Assembly: GCA_011525625.1 (NCBI GenBank)
Contig: WYAX01000020.1
Location: 1-64,000, forward strand
DNA from: Nitrospira defluvii
GTDB lineage: Bacteria > Nitrospirota > Nitrospiria > Nitrospirales > Nitrospiraceae
Reading direction: 5' to 3'
DNA: 64,000 nt
In this document: positions 33,592-42,759 of the stretch, one piece after another
Layout: each line of letters opens with the position of its first letter
Numbering within the stretch: position 1 is the first letter of the stretch
Program-made: the position numbers and the translations under genes
Notes under the pieces: model-generated
The model's database searches: none
Told to the model about the DNA's origin: nothing
Seen by the model: the letters and a program-made list of their open reading frames with translations, nothing else

Positions 33592-35031
33592 GTGGGCAAT
33601 CCACTGTTTCGCACCAAATCCATCGAACAAATCCTTGTTGATTCCGACGCCCCCGAACATCGCCTGAAACGGAGCCTCACGGCCTGGGATCTGACCGGAC
33701 TTGGCATCGGCGCCATCATCGGGACCGGCATCTTTGTCCTGATCGGCACGGCCATCGTCGGGGATGCACACCGCCCCGGAGCCGGGCCTGGCATCATCCT
33801 GTCGTTTATCCTCTCAGGCATCACCTGCGCGCTAGCTGCCCTCTGTTATGCCGAATTTGCGGCGATGATTCCGGTAGCAGGCAGTGCCTACACATACTCC
33901 TACGCCACATTGGGAGAGTTCTTAGCCTGGCTGACCGGCTGGAACCTCATCTTGGAGTATGGCGTAGCCTGCGTGGCAGTCGCGATCGGCTGGTCCGGCT
34001 ACTTCAACAATATCCTCACACTCTGCGGCCTCGAACTTCCTTATTGGGCCACGCATCCTCCAGGGGCGGATGGAGGGATCGCGAATATCCCGGCCGCAAT
34101 CATCGTCCTCCTCGTCACGGGCATCCTCATCGTCGGTGTGAAGGAAAGCGCTCGGGCTACCTGCGGGATTGTGCTGGTCAAACTGGCCGTCATTGTGTTC
34201 TTCATTGCCGTCGGCAGTTCTTCCGTCGACACGGCGAACTGGTCACCGTTCATGCCATTCGGGTTTTCAGGGGTCGGTGCGGCTGCCGCGATCGTCTTCT
34301 TTGCCTATATCGGCTTCGATGCCGTCTCAACCACCGCAGAAGAAGCCAAGAATCCCCAACGGGACCTTCCCATCGGCATCTTCGCTTCCCTGGCCATTTG
34401 CACACTCCTCTACATTTCAGTCGCCGCGGTCCTGACGGGGTTGGTGCCCTTTTCGAAAATCGACATCCACGCACCCGTGGCAGAAGGGCTTCGCGTCGTT
34501 GGATTCAAGTGGGGTGCTGCGCTCGTGGCCGTGGGGGCAGTGGCGGGAATTACGAGCGTCCTGGTGGTGATGATGTTAGGCCAGATTCGCGTTTTTTTTG
34601 CCATGTCTCGAGATGGGCTGCTCGGTCCCTGGCTCTCCGGCGTCCACCCCAAATTTCGAACGCCGCATCACGCGACCTATTTGACCGGCGTAGCCGTCGC
34701 CATTATGGCGGCATTGATTCCCATCGGCGAAGCGGCGGATATGACGAACATCGGCACACTGTTCGCCTTTGTCCTCGTCTGTATCGGCATCATTGTGCTT
34801 CGGTATACCAACCCGAACCATCCTCGGCCATTTCGCATGCCCTTCATGCCGGCCATCCCCGTATTGGGCGTCCTAGCCTGCCTGGGCCTGATGTATTTCC
34901 TACCCTGGATGACCTGGATCCGGTTTTTTGTCTGGACGGTCATCGGCATCGTCGTCTACGCAACGTATGGGATACACCGGAGCAAACTCGCCCGGCGTCC
35001 TGTTGCTGTGGAATCAGGCACGACAGAGTAG
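33592..35031 (+). CDS. APC-family amino-acid permease
   Basis: A 479-residue inner-membrane transporter with about 12 membrane segments, closest in pattern to cationic amino-acid transporters. TM1 has the substrate-binding motif GLGIGAIIGTGIFVL; TM6 has FFAYIGFDAVSTTAEEAKNP. It starts at GTG with AGAGAGGA upstream. The C-terminus is short. Substrate cannot be read from sequence. It follows the C26 hydrolase gene after 64 bp. Confidence 0.92.
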   Translation: MGNPLFRTKSIEQILVDSDAPEHRLKRSLTAWDLTGLGIGAIIGTGIFVLIGTAIVGDAHRPGAGPGIILSFILSGITCALAALCYAEFAAMIPVAGSAYTYSYATLGEFLAWLTGWNLILEYGVACVAVAIGWSGYFNNILTLCGLELPYWATHPPGADGGIANIPAAIIVLLVTGILIVGVKESARATCGIVLVKLAVIVFFIAVGSSSVDTANWSPFMPFGFSGVGAAAAIVFFAYIGFDAVSTTAEEAKNPQRDLPIGIFASLAICTLLYISVAAVLTGLVPFSKIDIHAPVAEGLRVVGFKWGAALVAVGAVAGITSVLVVMMLGQIRVFFAMSRDGLLGPWLSGVHPKFRTPHHATYLTGVAVAIMAALIPIGEAADMTNIGTLFAFVLVCIGIIVLRYTNPNHPRPFRMPFMPAIPVLGVLACLGLMYFLPWMTWIRFFVWTVIGIVVYATYGIHRSKLARRPVAVESGTTE

Positions 35032-35070
35032 CTTGATCGGTGACTGAACTGATTCAGCGAGACGGAGGAG

Positions 35071-35535
35071 TTAGGACGAAGTTTCGGCTGGGGCAACCGG
35101 TGACGTCTTGGGCTCTGCCGCAGCAGGGGCGGGAGCTTGCGCAACCGGTTTCGCGGCAGACGCAGGAGATGCCGGCGCTGTGTTCGTGGCTCCGGCAGCA
35201 GCTGGAGCAGCCGTGGCTGTAGCCGGTGCCACCGCAGGCTTCGGAGGAGCGGCGGGCTTCGGCGGGGCGGGACGTTCCGGCTTAATCCCACCTTCCCATG
35301 AAGGGCCTGAATACATATCCGCAGCCAGCCCCTTGCCTTTCCATTTTTCTTCGAAATCCGCAGCGGCTTTGTTCGGAGTTTCCCCCGCACCCACCACATC
35401 ATTCCACGGATAGGCGCGTGGCCCGATCTGGCATCCGGTATCCGTCCGCCTCAAATACAAGGCAATCGGATTCCCTCGGTAGGGCCCGAGATAGATATGC
35501 ACCGAACCCACATATTCAAGCAATGTGGCCACCAT
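35071..35535 (-). CDS. Hypothetical protein with Pro/Ala-rich tail
   Basis: A 154-residue protein that I do not recognise. Residues 1-85 look folded (LLEYVGSVHIYLGPYRGNPI, ALYLRRTDTGCQIGPRAYPW). Residues about 87-154 are a low-complexity Ala/Pro tail. ATG 35535 has GGAGG about 8 bp upstream and removes an implausible 57-residue extension. The C-terminus faces the permease gene. Confidence 0.6.
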   Translation of the reverse strand: MVATLLEYVGSVHIYLGPYRGNPIALYLRRTDTGCQIGPRAYPWNDVVGAGETPNKAAADFEEKWKGKGLAADMYSGPSWEGGIKPERPAPPKPAAPPKPAVAPATATAAPAAAGATNTAPASPASAAKPVAQAPAPAAAEPKTSPVAPAETSS

Positions 35536-35754
35536 GCCTCCAAGAGGAGGTGCATGATGCCATAAGAGGCACAGAGAGGGCAAGAAGGACCTAGTCCCCC
35601 CTGCTTTTTGGGGTAGCCCACGATGACAGACGATGGGGTGCTTTCGGAGCCCCCTGGCCACACAGCTACTCCCCAAGCAGCTGACCAGCAGGCGCGAGGA
35701 GCCCAAATTGGGGAAGAACTCACGTCACCGCAGGAGAGACACCCTAGTGGGAGC

Positions 35755-36135
35755 TTATGCCTCTCCGGCCGGACCTGTCGGCATGGGAAAATCCTCTCGA
35801 GGCTGACCGAATCGTAGTCCATGCACTGCGCCGGCTGTGATGAGATGCCCACAACAGTCGATCCCCTGAAAGCCGGCTCCACCGTCCATCACCATGAGTC
35901 GTAGGCCGCAAGAGTCTGAAAACTGCCGATTCTCCTCCAGCATGGCGCCTGGAAGGAGGGTGCCGCGCTTGCGGCCTCTCGACGGCAGGATCTCAGGGAC
36001 CAGATCTTCTTCCGTCAACTCATGACCGCAACAGAAAATCTTTTGGAATCCCTGACCGCCCCCCGCGCACTTCACGACCAACCCGCAGGAGTCGGGGAAA
36101 CGTTTGCGCTCATCGAGAATGTCACCTTTCTTCAT
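35755..36135 (-). CDS. Duplicated Cys-rich protein resembling desulforedoxin
   Basis: A 126-residue protein made of two copies of a unit of about 32 residues, 59 residues apart: FPDSCGLVVKCAGGGQGF-QKIFCCGHEL (about 13-40) and FSDSCGLRLMVMDGGAGF-QGIDCCGHLI (about 72-99). Desulforedoxin has CxxCG...CCG, binding one iron with four Cys; here the first Cys of each pair is absent but CG...CCGH is kept. Metal binding with three Cys and a His is possible. ATG 36135 chosen. nagZ lies 46 bp past its upstream end on the same strand. Confidence 0.6.
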   Translation of the reverse strand: MKKGDILDERKRFPDSCGLVVKCAGGGQGFQKIFCCGHELTEEDLVPEILPSRGRKRGTLLPGAMLEENRQFSDSCGLRLMVMDGGAGFQGIDCCGHLITAGAVHGLRFGQPREDFPMPTGPAGEA

Positions 36136-36181
36136 CACCACACCTCGTTAGGCCTTGAATCAGGAAAAGCCGCCGAATGGC

Positions 36182-37327
36182 TCAGACATGCGTCACGGGC
36201 GAATCGGACACCGCCTGAACGTGCTCCGGCGTTTTCGGCTGAGGAACACGGGCATAGGCCTTGTGCCACGATTCCAGCAACATCTTGTGCGTGCGACATC
36301 CAACAACCAGGCGGGCATCGGAAATGGTAACCGGCTTGTAGGGAGACAGATATCGCGACTTGAGCCGCACCACGCGGGCCAAGGACTGCTCCAGACGTCC
36401 CTGAGTGATCCGGCCATCTCGTACCGCGCGCTCCATCGCCTCCATCGCGGTCTGAACCCGATCCTGATCCTTGCAGATCAATAAGACGTCGCACCCGGCC
36501 ACGAAGGACCGCACCGCCGCCTCGCCGATCCCATCATGATCGATAATGGCATGCATCTCCAAGTCATCCGTAAAGACGACGCCGTCATAACGAAATTCTT
36601 CCCGCAGCAACCGCTGAATGACCGCCGACGAGAGGGTCGCCGGGGCATCGGGATCCAAGACTCGATACAACACATGCGCCGTCATCAGGCTGGCCACCCC
36701 GGACCGAATCGCGTGCTGAAAAGGGGGAAACTCCGTGTCCCGGAGCCGCTGAAGTCCCGCATCCACCACAGGAAGTTCCTTGTGCGAGTCGGTCGAAGTG
36801 TCTCCATGGCCGGGGAAATGCTTGCCACAGGCCACGACCATATTGTCCTGCAGGCCGCCGATGGTGGCTTGTCCTAGCTCAGCGACAAGCTCGGGATCAG
36901 CACCAAAGGCCCGATCACCGATCACCGGATTCTCCGGGTTACTGTTCACATCGAGCACAGGAGCCATGTTCATATTGACACCCACGGCTCGCAACTCCTT
37001 GGCGATCGTTGCCGCGGCCGAATAGGCCAGCTCGCTGGAGTTGCACTGTCCCAATTGGGCACAGGGAGGGAAGATGGTAAATTCAGCGGGGAGACGGGAC
37101 ACGCGTCCCCCCTCCTGATCGATCGCGATCAACAGGGGCGACGCGGGCGACAGCTTTTGCAACCCGTTCGTCAGATCGACGATCTGCTGGACCGATTCGA
37201 GATTGCGTCGAAAAAAGATCACCCCGCCCGGCGTGTAGGCTTTCATAAACGAGGCCAGATCCTTGCTGACCGTGGTCCCCGTGAACCCCATCATGAAGAG
37301 CTGACCGATTTGCTCGCGTAACGTCAT
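36182..37327 (-). CDS. nagZ: Beta-N-acetylhexosaminidase
   Basis: Family 3 glycoside hydrolase of peptidoglycan recycling; removes GlcNAc from anhydro-muropeptides in the cytoplasm. No signal peptide is present. The NagZ signature KHFPGHGDTSTDSH is intact, including the catalytic His/Asp pair, and the nucleophile lies in VVFTDDLEMHAI. The 381-residue length slightly exceeds E. coli NagZ because of a C-terminal extension of about 40 residues. pepA lies upstream on the same strand. Confidence 0.95.
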   Translation of the reverse strand: MTLREQIGQLFMMGFTGTTVSKDLASFMKAYTPGGVIFFRRNLESVQQIVDLTNGLQKLSPASPLLIAIDQEGGRVSRLPAEFTIFPPCAQLGQCNSSELAYSAAATIAKELRAVGVNMNMAPVLDVNSNPENPVIGDRAFGADPELVAELGQATIGGLQDNMVVACGKHFPGHGDTSTDSHKELPVVDAGLQRLRDTEFPPFQHAIRSGVASLMTAHVLYRVLDPDAPATLSSAVIQRLLREEFRYDGVVFTDDLEMHAIIDHDGIGEAAVRSFVAGCDVLLICKDQDRVQTAMEAMERAVRDGRITQGRLEQSLARVVRLKSRYLSPYKPVTISDARLVVGCRTHKMLLESWHKAYARVPQPKTPEHVQAVSDSPVTHV

Positions 37328-37396
37328 AGGACCCTACTCCGAGGAACTGGTGAGAAGCGACTGATGGATGTAGACCGGTCGACCGCCACCCTGCCC

Positions 37397-38917
37397 CTAG
37401 GGCAAGGTGCGGTCGAGCAGGAACTGAATCAGCAGGCGCGTACCAATGCCGGTGGGCCCCTTCGGCAGATAGGCCCGTTCACGCTCGCTCCAATCCGTGC
37501 TGGCGATATCCAAGTGGATCCACGGACAGTCGCCCACAAACTTGCTCAGGAACAGCGCGGCGGTGATCATGCCTCCCCCACGGCCGCCGATGTTCCGCAT
37601 ATCCGCCACGTCGCTCCGGAGCTGCTCGAAATATTCTTCCCACAGCGGCATCTCCCACACTCGCTCACCGGCCCGCATCCCGGCGTTGCGAACCTGCTCC
37701 TTCAACTGATCGTTGTTGCCGAACATTCCGATCGCGAACTGGCCGAGTGCGACGACACAGGCACCGGTCAAGGTCGCGATATCGAGTAACACCGCCGGCT
37801 TATATCGAGTGGCATAGGCCAAGGCATCCGAAAGAATCAGCCGCCCTTCAGCATCCGTGTTCTGGACCTCGACGGTCTTGCCGGACAGCGTCTTCACCAC
37901 GTCGCCCGGTCGCATCGCGCGTCCGCCCGGCATATTCTCTGCCACCGGCAGGATACTCACGAGGTGGAGGGGCAACTTGAGCCGTGCCGCAGCCCGCATC
38001 GTAGCCAGGACCTCGGCCCCGCCGGTCATATCAGCCTTCATGTGCTCCATGTTTTCGGCCGGCTTGAGCGAAATTCCGCCCGTATCGAACGTGATGGTTT
38101 TGCCGACCAGCACCACCGGCGGATCACCCTTCTTGGCCTTTGCGCCCTTGTATTCCAGAATAATGAACTTCGGCGGTTCGTGACTGCCGCGAGCCACGCC
38201 GAGCAGCGCCCCCATGCCGAGCTGTTCCATATCCTTCTGCTCGAGCACCTTGAGCCGCACGCCCGACTCTTTCGCCACCGCCTTCGCTTCTTGCACGATG
38301 CGCGTCGGCGTCATCACATTGGCCGGATGGTTACAGAGGTCCCGCACCAGAACCGTCGCCTCGGCAGTCGCCACCCCACGCCGAATGCCCTCGTTGATCT
38401 GGGGAAGCACCGACGCTTGTGCAGTGTAGATTGTCAGTCGTTCGACATCGACCGGCTTGCTCCCATTGGGGCTGCGGTAGGCCGTGAATTGGTAATTCCC
38501 AAGGATGGCCCCTTCGGTCATGGCTTGCGCGACATCCTGAACGGGGATCTCCTCCAACAGAGCTCCGGGCAGCACCACACCAAACGAGGACACCTTGGCC
38601 TGACGGACACGTTTGACCGCCGCCCCCAACGCCTGGCGGAACGCATCCAAGCGCAGGTCCTTGGCCTTGCCCAGCCCGGCCAACAACAGACGTTTTGCCT
38701 TGGCCTTACCTTGGGTATGAACCATCAAGCCTTCACCAAGTTTGCCCTCAAATTCTCCTCGTTGGATCAGCGCGGCGAGCTGCCCCCCGAGTTGGGCATT
38801 GATGGCGGCTGTTTCCTGCGCAAGGTCTGAGGCGCCCTCACAACAGAGCAGCACCAGCACCTCCGTGACCTCGTTCTCCGCCCGTCCGACCTGTGCTTGA
38901 ACATGGATCTTCTTCAT
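37397..38917 (-). CDS. pepA: Leucyl aminopeptidase, M17 family
   Basis: Two-zinc aminopeptidase that releases N-terminal residues in the cytoplasm; some family members also bind DNA. The C-terminal catalytic domain has the M17 signature NTDAEGRLILSDALAYA and metal-binding segments VGKTITFDTGGISLKP and MKADMTGGAEVLA. The N-terminal half is the regulatory M17_N domain. ATG 38917 (MKKIHVQAQ) is chosen over a TTG one codon earlier. Length of 506 residues is standard. Confidence 0.96.
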   Translation of the reverse strand: MKKIHVQAQVGRAENEVTEVLVLLCCEGASDLAQETAAINAQLGGQLAALIQRGEFEGKLGEGLMVHTQGKAKAKRLLLAGLGKAKDLRLDAFRQALGAAVKRVRQAKVSSFGVVLPGALLEEIPVQDVAQAMTEGAILGNYQFTAYRSPNGSKPVDVERLTIYTAQASVLPQINEGIRRGVATAEATVLVRDLCNHPANVMTPTRIVQEAKAVAKESGVRLKVLEQKDMEQLGMGALLGVARGSHEPPKFIILEYKGAKAKKGDPPVVLVGKTITFDTGGISLKPAENMEHMKADMTGGAEVLATMRAAARLKLPLHLVSILPVAENMPGGRAMRPGDVVKTLSGKTVEVQNTDAEGRLILSDALAYATRYKPAVLLDIATLTGACVVALGQFAIGMFGNNDQLKEQVRNAGMRAGERVWEMPLWEEYFEQLRSDVADMRNIGGRGGGMITAALFLSKFVGDCPWIHLDIASTDWSERERAYLPKGPTGIGTRLLIQFLLDRTLP

Positions 38918-38954
38918 CAATCCTCCCCTGGTTCGTACCGTTCACCGGCGGCGC

Positions 38955-39593
38955 CTACACCCCGCGCATGTCCGGCGCCCACACATGCTTGTGCAGCTGC
39001 AACTGGAACCGCACGGGTAACCGATCGGCCAACACCCACTCCGCCAATTGCCGCGCATCCGTCTCACCAAAAACCGGGCTCACGAGTACTGTGCACCGAG
39101 CGGCCAGGTCTCGACTGCGAATCACCTCGCGCGCCCATTCATAATCGCCCCGATCCTTGATCACAAACTTCACTTCGTCGTGAGAGGCTAATCGCTGTAG
39201 GTTCGGCCAGTGCATCCGTTCAGCCATCCCGCTCCCTGGACATTTCACGTCGAGCACCACATGAACCCGCCGATCAACTCCAGCGGTATCAAGAGCGCCG
39301 CTCGTCTCCAACAGCACCTCGAACCCTTCGTCACAGAGCCGAGTCAGGAGCGGACACGCATCCGGTTGACTAAGAGGTTCTCCTCCCGTCACCTCGACAA
39401 GCGGACACCCGAAAGCACGCACCTGCGCGATCACATCGTCTTCAGTCAGATCACGGCCACCGTAAAACGCATAAGCCGTATCACACCAGGTGCACCGAAG
39501 CGGGCATCCGGTCAGACGAATAAACACGCACGGCCTGCCGGCATGCGTAGATTCGCCTTGAATGCTATGGAAGATTTCCGTGACTTTGAGCAT
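38955..39593 (-). CDS. queE: 7-carboxy-7-deazaguanine synthase
   Basis: Radical-SAM enzyme that makes the 7-deazaguanine core of queuosine and related modified bases. The 212-residue protein has the start KVTEIFHSIQGESTHAGRP and the Cys triad in GCPLRCTWCDTAYAF. VEVTGGEPL is the SAM-binding GGE motif. The other queuosine genes (queC, queD, queF) are not in the window. It lies between pepA and a HAD phosphatase on the same strand. Confidence 0.94.
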   Translation of the reverse strand: MLKVTEIFHSIQGESTHAGRPCVFIRLTGCPLRCTWCDTAYAFYGGRDLTEDDVIAQVRAFGCPLVEVTGGEPLSQPDACPLLTRLCDEGFEVLLETSGALDTAGVDRRVHVVLDVKCPGSGMAERMHWPNLQRLASHDEVKFVIKDRGDYEWAREVIRSRDLAARCTVLVSPVFGETDARQLAEWVLADRLPVRFQLQLHKHVWAPDMRGV

Positions 39594-39645
39594 GATCGAT
39601 CACATCAGCCACGAGCCCTATGAGGACTCCGCAGGACGTTTCTCC

Positions 39646-40338
39646 TCAAGTCCAGGTGGTCGTCGGCCATCCATTTCGTTGCGCGATCCGGCCCATGCCA
39701 CGAATCGGGTTCACGACGAGTGGATGCCCCACCATCGCCAGCAATTCGACATCGCCGGGGCTGTCGCCATAAGCAAAGGACTGTGCCAGGTCAATGCCGG
39801 AGTCCTGCGTCAGTTGCGTGATCAATTCGCGCTTGCCCGGTCCATAGGGGAGCGGTGCGCACACGCGGCCGGTGAAGTGATGTTGCTGTTGTTCCAGACG
39901 AGCGGCCAACAAGGTCGGGACCTCCAGCAGCGTAGCGAGCGGTGCGATCAGGAAATCAAGGGATCCGGTCACCATCACGATATGGTGCCCGGCCCGACGA
40001 TGGTCGTCCATGCAGGACAGCCCTTGCCTCGACACACGTGGAAACAGGTCAGACCGGCAAAACTCCTCGGCCAACGCACGCACATCGGCGGCCGTTTTCC
40101 CGGCCAGGTAAAGTTTTCGTTCGCGCAGCGGATGCAATGACACCGGAGGCGCGCTCCGCAACACCCAGCCGATGCTGTCCCGAACCTCTCGCCACCCGAC
40201 CAGTCCTCGCTTCCAGAGAAACCTAAAAAAACGCACCTCGCTCGCTTCTCCCGGAAGCAGTGTGTTATCGACGTCAAAGAGCGCAGCGATGCGAGTCTGC
40301 CGGCCGGACGAAATATGAGGGGGTGAGAGAGGCGTCAT
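39646..40338 (-). CDS. HAD-IB family phosphatase
   Basis: A 230-residue hydrolase of the SerB/CicA-like HAD-IB group. Motif I is FDVDNTLLPG with the nucleophile Asp, motif II is VMVTGSLDF, and motif III/IV is YGDSPGDVELLAMVG. A helical cap lies between motifs I and II. Substrate is unknown; phosphoserine or a lipid phosphate are possibilities for this group. It is probably transcribed with queE (52 bp apart). Confidence 0.88.
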   Translation of the reverse strand: MTPLSPPHISSGRQTRIAALFDVDNTLLPGEASEVRFFRFLWKRGLVGWREVRDSIGWVLRSAPPVSLHPLRERKLYLAGKTAADVRALAEEFCRSDLFPRVSRQGLSCMDDHRRAGHHIVMVTGSLDFLIAPLATLLEVPTLLAARLEQQQHHFTGRVCAPLPYGPGKRELITQLTQDSGIDLAQSFAYGDSPGDVELLAMVGHPLVVNPIRGMGRIAQRNGWPTTTWT

Positions 40339-40429
40339 CTCAAACGTGAGCCCGTCGATCGCTGTGATGGGAAAGGATGTGCGACGTGTCCCCGAAGCCC
40401 GCGTCAGATTCTACCGGACAACTAGTTGA

Positions 40430-40459
40430 TTGACAAGCATTTTGGACCACTTCTATAAT
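40430..40459 (+). promoter_or_regulatory. Near-perfect sigma-70 promoter before tRNA-Leu
   Basis: TTGACA (40430-40435) and TATAAT (40454-40459) are both exact consensus, spaced by 18 bp. The tRNA begins about 100 nt after the expected transcription start, so the primary transcript has a long leader that must be trimmed. Confidence 0.8.
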
Positions 40460-40565
40460 GCGCTTCCCCTGAGGGCCTGCACCAGCGTCGCACAGCGGAC
40501 CAGCGACGGTCTACCATGCGTGCGCAGAGAGCGGGCCTGATGTTCCGACGAAGACAGCCTCGGTT

Positions 40566-40649
40566 GCCGAAGTGGTGGAATGGCAGACACGCACGTTTGA
40601 GGGGCGTGTGGCGCAAGCCGTGCGGGTTCAAGTCCCGCCTTCGGCACCA
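40566..40649 (+). tRNA. tRNA-Leu (anticodon GAG)
   Basis: A complete class II tRNA: acceptor GCCGAAG/CTTCGGC with A and encoded CCA, anticodon arm CACGT-TTGAGGG-GCGTG carrying GAG, a long variable arm and T-arm GCGGG-TTCAAGT-CCCGC. Confidence 0.96.
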
Positions 40650-41059
40650 AACCCGACAGTCCAGTCATGAGCTCAGGACGCAGCACACATCGAGCACTGA
40701 TCTGAACCTCTGGGCCATCCCTTTCGCCCCAACCACCCAATCCCCCCAGCTCCTGCTCTCCTCACATCAGCCGTTTCACCGAAGACCTTCGTCCTCGCAC
40801 AAGAACGTGAATCGCTGACATTGGGCTGCTCCATTTTACGTAGATAAACGGCCCTACTGCACTAGGGCCCAATTCCATTGCCAAATGTCAATCATCTCTA
40901 ACCGCCGGCGCGACCTTGGTGGTATCATGCCAGTCTCGTGGGCTCATGCGGCGTCGTGAAGACTGGCGTTGGGCGCCCGATGAGCAACCGGCGTGGTACC
41001 TCTGGGGATCACCGGAGTGTCAAGCCCCAGGCCATACCACACAGACGAAGGAGCCAGCT
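40650..41059 (+). other. Intergenic leader before the histidine kinase gene
   Basis: About 410 bp without a convincing gene. It holds a hairpin at 40850-40869. A reading frame runs through its right end into the kinase, but the first good ribosome site is AAGGAG at 41048, so I treat the preceding codons as untranslated. Confidence 0.45.
40850..40869 (+). terminator. Hairpin after tRNA-Leu, possible terminator
   Basis: GGCCCTA (40850-40856) pairs with TAGGGCC (40863-40869) around a 6-nt loop. The following bases (CAATTCCATT) are only weakly T-rich, so termination is uncertain. Confidence 0.35.
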
Positions 41060-42652
41060 GTGAGTGCCGAAGACCTGCCCGCGACGTTTCCGTACATCGG
41101 AGATTCTCCTTTGCTTGAAGCCTTGATCCAAACCCTCGCCAACCAAGCCTCAGTCGGCATCTTTCTCGCGGACGCCCAGGGTCAGACGCTGTATGTGAAC
41201 GAGCGACTACGCCGCATCGCCGGCCTGCCCGGCCCACCAGACGCAGGAACCTGCTGGTTGAACGCCCTCGTCCCGGAAGACCAGGACCTCATTGCCACCG
41301 AATGGGCCGCGGCCATCGCGCAGGATCGAAGTTTCTCGCGTGAGTTTCGCTTTCAACGGCCCGACGGCTCTGTGCGCTGGGTGATGGCGGAAGCCTTCCC
41401 GCTTCGCACCGGCGAGGAGCCTTCCCGCGGATATGCGGGTATGGTCCGCGATATCACCCCAAGGCAACTGGCCCTCGACGCCCTGCATGCCTGCGAAGAA
41501 CGATATCGAAGCCTGGCAACGCTTACCCCACACCCGGTCTTCGTATACGCCGACGAGACCCTGCTGTTCATGAATCAGGCGGGCGCGAAACTGTTCACCC
41601 TCCCGGCGACACCCCCGCTCGAAGGCCGTGCGTTGTCAGACTGTTTCGCCCAGGAGTTCCTCCAGGATCTCCCATTGTCTCCCCCCGCTGCTCCGGTTGA
41701 GCGGCAATGCACGCGACACGATGGAACCATCATCGACGTGGAACTGGTCGCAAGCCCCGTCCTGTTCGACGGCCATCCGGCCATTCAGGTACTGGCCACC
41801 GACCTCACCGAACAGAAGCAACTCGCGGCACAGGTGCGTCGCGCACAAAAAACGGCAGCCGTAGCCACACTGGCCGGGGGCATGGCCCATGAGTTCAATA
41901 ACTGCCTCACGGCCATCATGGGATTCTCCGACTTAGCCTTACCGCTCCTCGCCCCGGACAGTCGGGCCCATGGACATCTGCAACAGGTACTCCTCGCATC
42001 GAGACGGGCTCGGGACCTGGTCACGCAGATGCTCATGTTCGGCCGCCAGGCAGACGGGGCCAAGCAACCGGTCTCCCTGGATATCTTGCTCAAAGAAACA
42101 TTGCGGATGCTGAAAAACCGACTGCCAAGCGGCATCAGTCTCCGCGAGTGGATTCCCGGGGCCACACATCCGGTCTTTGCCGACCCGACCCAAGTCCATC
42201 AAGTCTGCGTCAAACTCCTCGCCCATGCTGAACGAGCGATGAGCGCGACCGGGGGGGTCCTAGAGGTGCGCCTGGACAATGTGGACTTGAGCAGCGTGAT
42301 GGATGGACATGAACTTCCTCTTCGGCCGGGTCAGTATGTACGCCTCACGGTCTCGGATACCGGCAATGATATGGGCGTAGCGGACCAGCTCCGGAAACTG
42401 GGCCCGCTCTTCGCGCACCTTCCCGCGGGAGCTCAGTCGGGAGCAGAACTCGGAACCGCGCAGCAGATTGTCAGCGAACAAGGAGGGACACTTCGTGCCA
42501 CCAGTTCAGTCGGTCACGGCACCACGATCGAAGTCTACCTGCCGGCTATGATTCCTCCCGGCACGGTCGTCGCGGCCGAACCGGACCGAAACAAAGCCCC
42601 ACAGCTCACGGAACAGAGGGAATCTCTTGCTGAGCGCGACAAAGAACGATAG
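41060..42652 (+). CDS. PAS histidine kinase-like protein with degenerate ATPase domain
   Basis: A 530-residue soluble protein. Two PAS domains (about 15-145, with GIFLADAQGQTLYVNERLRR, and about 150-255) precede a HisKA-type helix with the phospho-acceptor His in GGMAHEFNNCLTAIMGF (His 277). The ATPase domain is recognisable by its frame but key residues are changed: the N-box reads KLLAHAERAM instead of NLxxNAxxAM, G1 reads DTGND instead of DTGxG, and the G2 lid reads GAELGT instead of GTGLGL. ATP binding is therefore doubtful. GTG 41060 is chosen because AAGGAG lies 6 bp upstream. A stand-alone receiver gene follows after about 107 bp. Confidence 0.85.
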   Translation: MSAEDLPATFPYIGDSPLLEALIQTLANQASVGIFLADAQGQTLYVNERLRRIAGLPGPPDAGTCWLNALVPEDQDLIATEWAAAIAQDRSFSREFRFQRPDGSVRWVMAEAFPLRTGEEPSRGYAGMVRDITPRQLALDALHACEERYRSLATLTPHPVFVYADETLLFMNQAGAKLFTLPATPPLEGRALSDCFAQEFLQDLPLSPPAAPVERQCTRHDGTIIDVELVASPVLFDGHPAIQVLATDLTEQKQLAAQVRRAQKTAAVATLAGGMAHEFNNCLTAIMGFSDLALPLLAPDSRAHGHLQQVLLASRRARDLVTQMLMFGRQADGAKQPVSLDILLKETLRMLKNRLPSGISLREWIPGATHPVFADPTQVHQVCVKLLAHAERAMSATGGVLEVRLDNVDLSSVMDGHELPLRPGQYVRLTVSDTGNDMGVADQLRKLGPLFAHLPAGAQSGAELGTAQQIVSEQGGTLRATSSVGHGTTIEVYLPAMIPPGTVVAAEPDRNKAPQLTEQRESLAERDKER

Positions 42653-42759
42653 AGTCATACTGCTGGTGAAGCGGCCCGGTCACGCCGGAATCAGCCGTCT
42701 CATCACCTCCGCACACCAACCACACGATTTCACCGAACAGCATTTCTGCGAGGAATGAT

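Noticed and set aside
34044-35036. Second plus-strand frame of 330 codons within the permease gene
   Set aside because: Arg/His/Gly-rich shadow of the permease in another frame.
37964-38830. Plus-strand frame of 288 codons opposite pepA
   Set aside because: It is the antisense of a clear M17 peptidase and has no ribosome site or domain.
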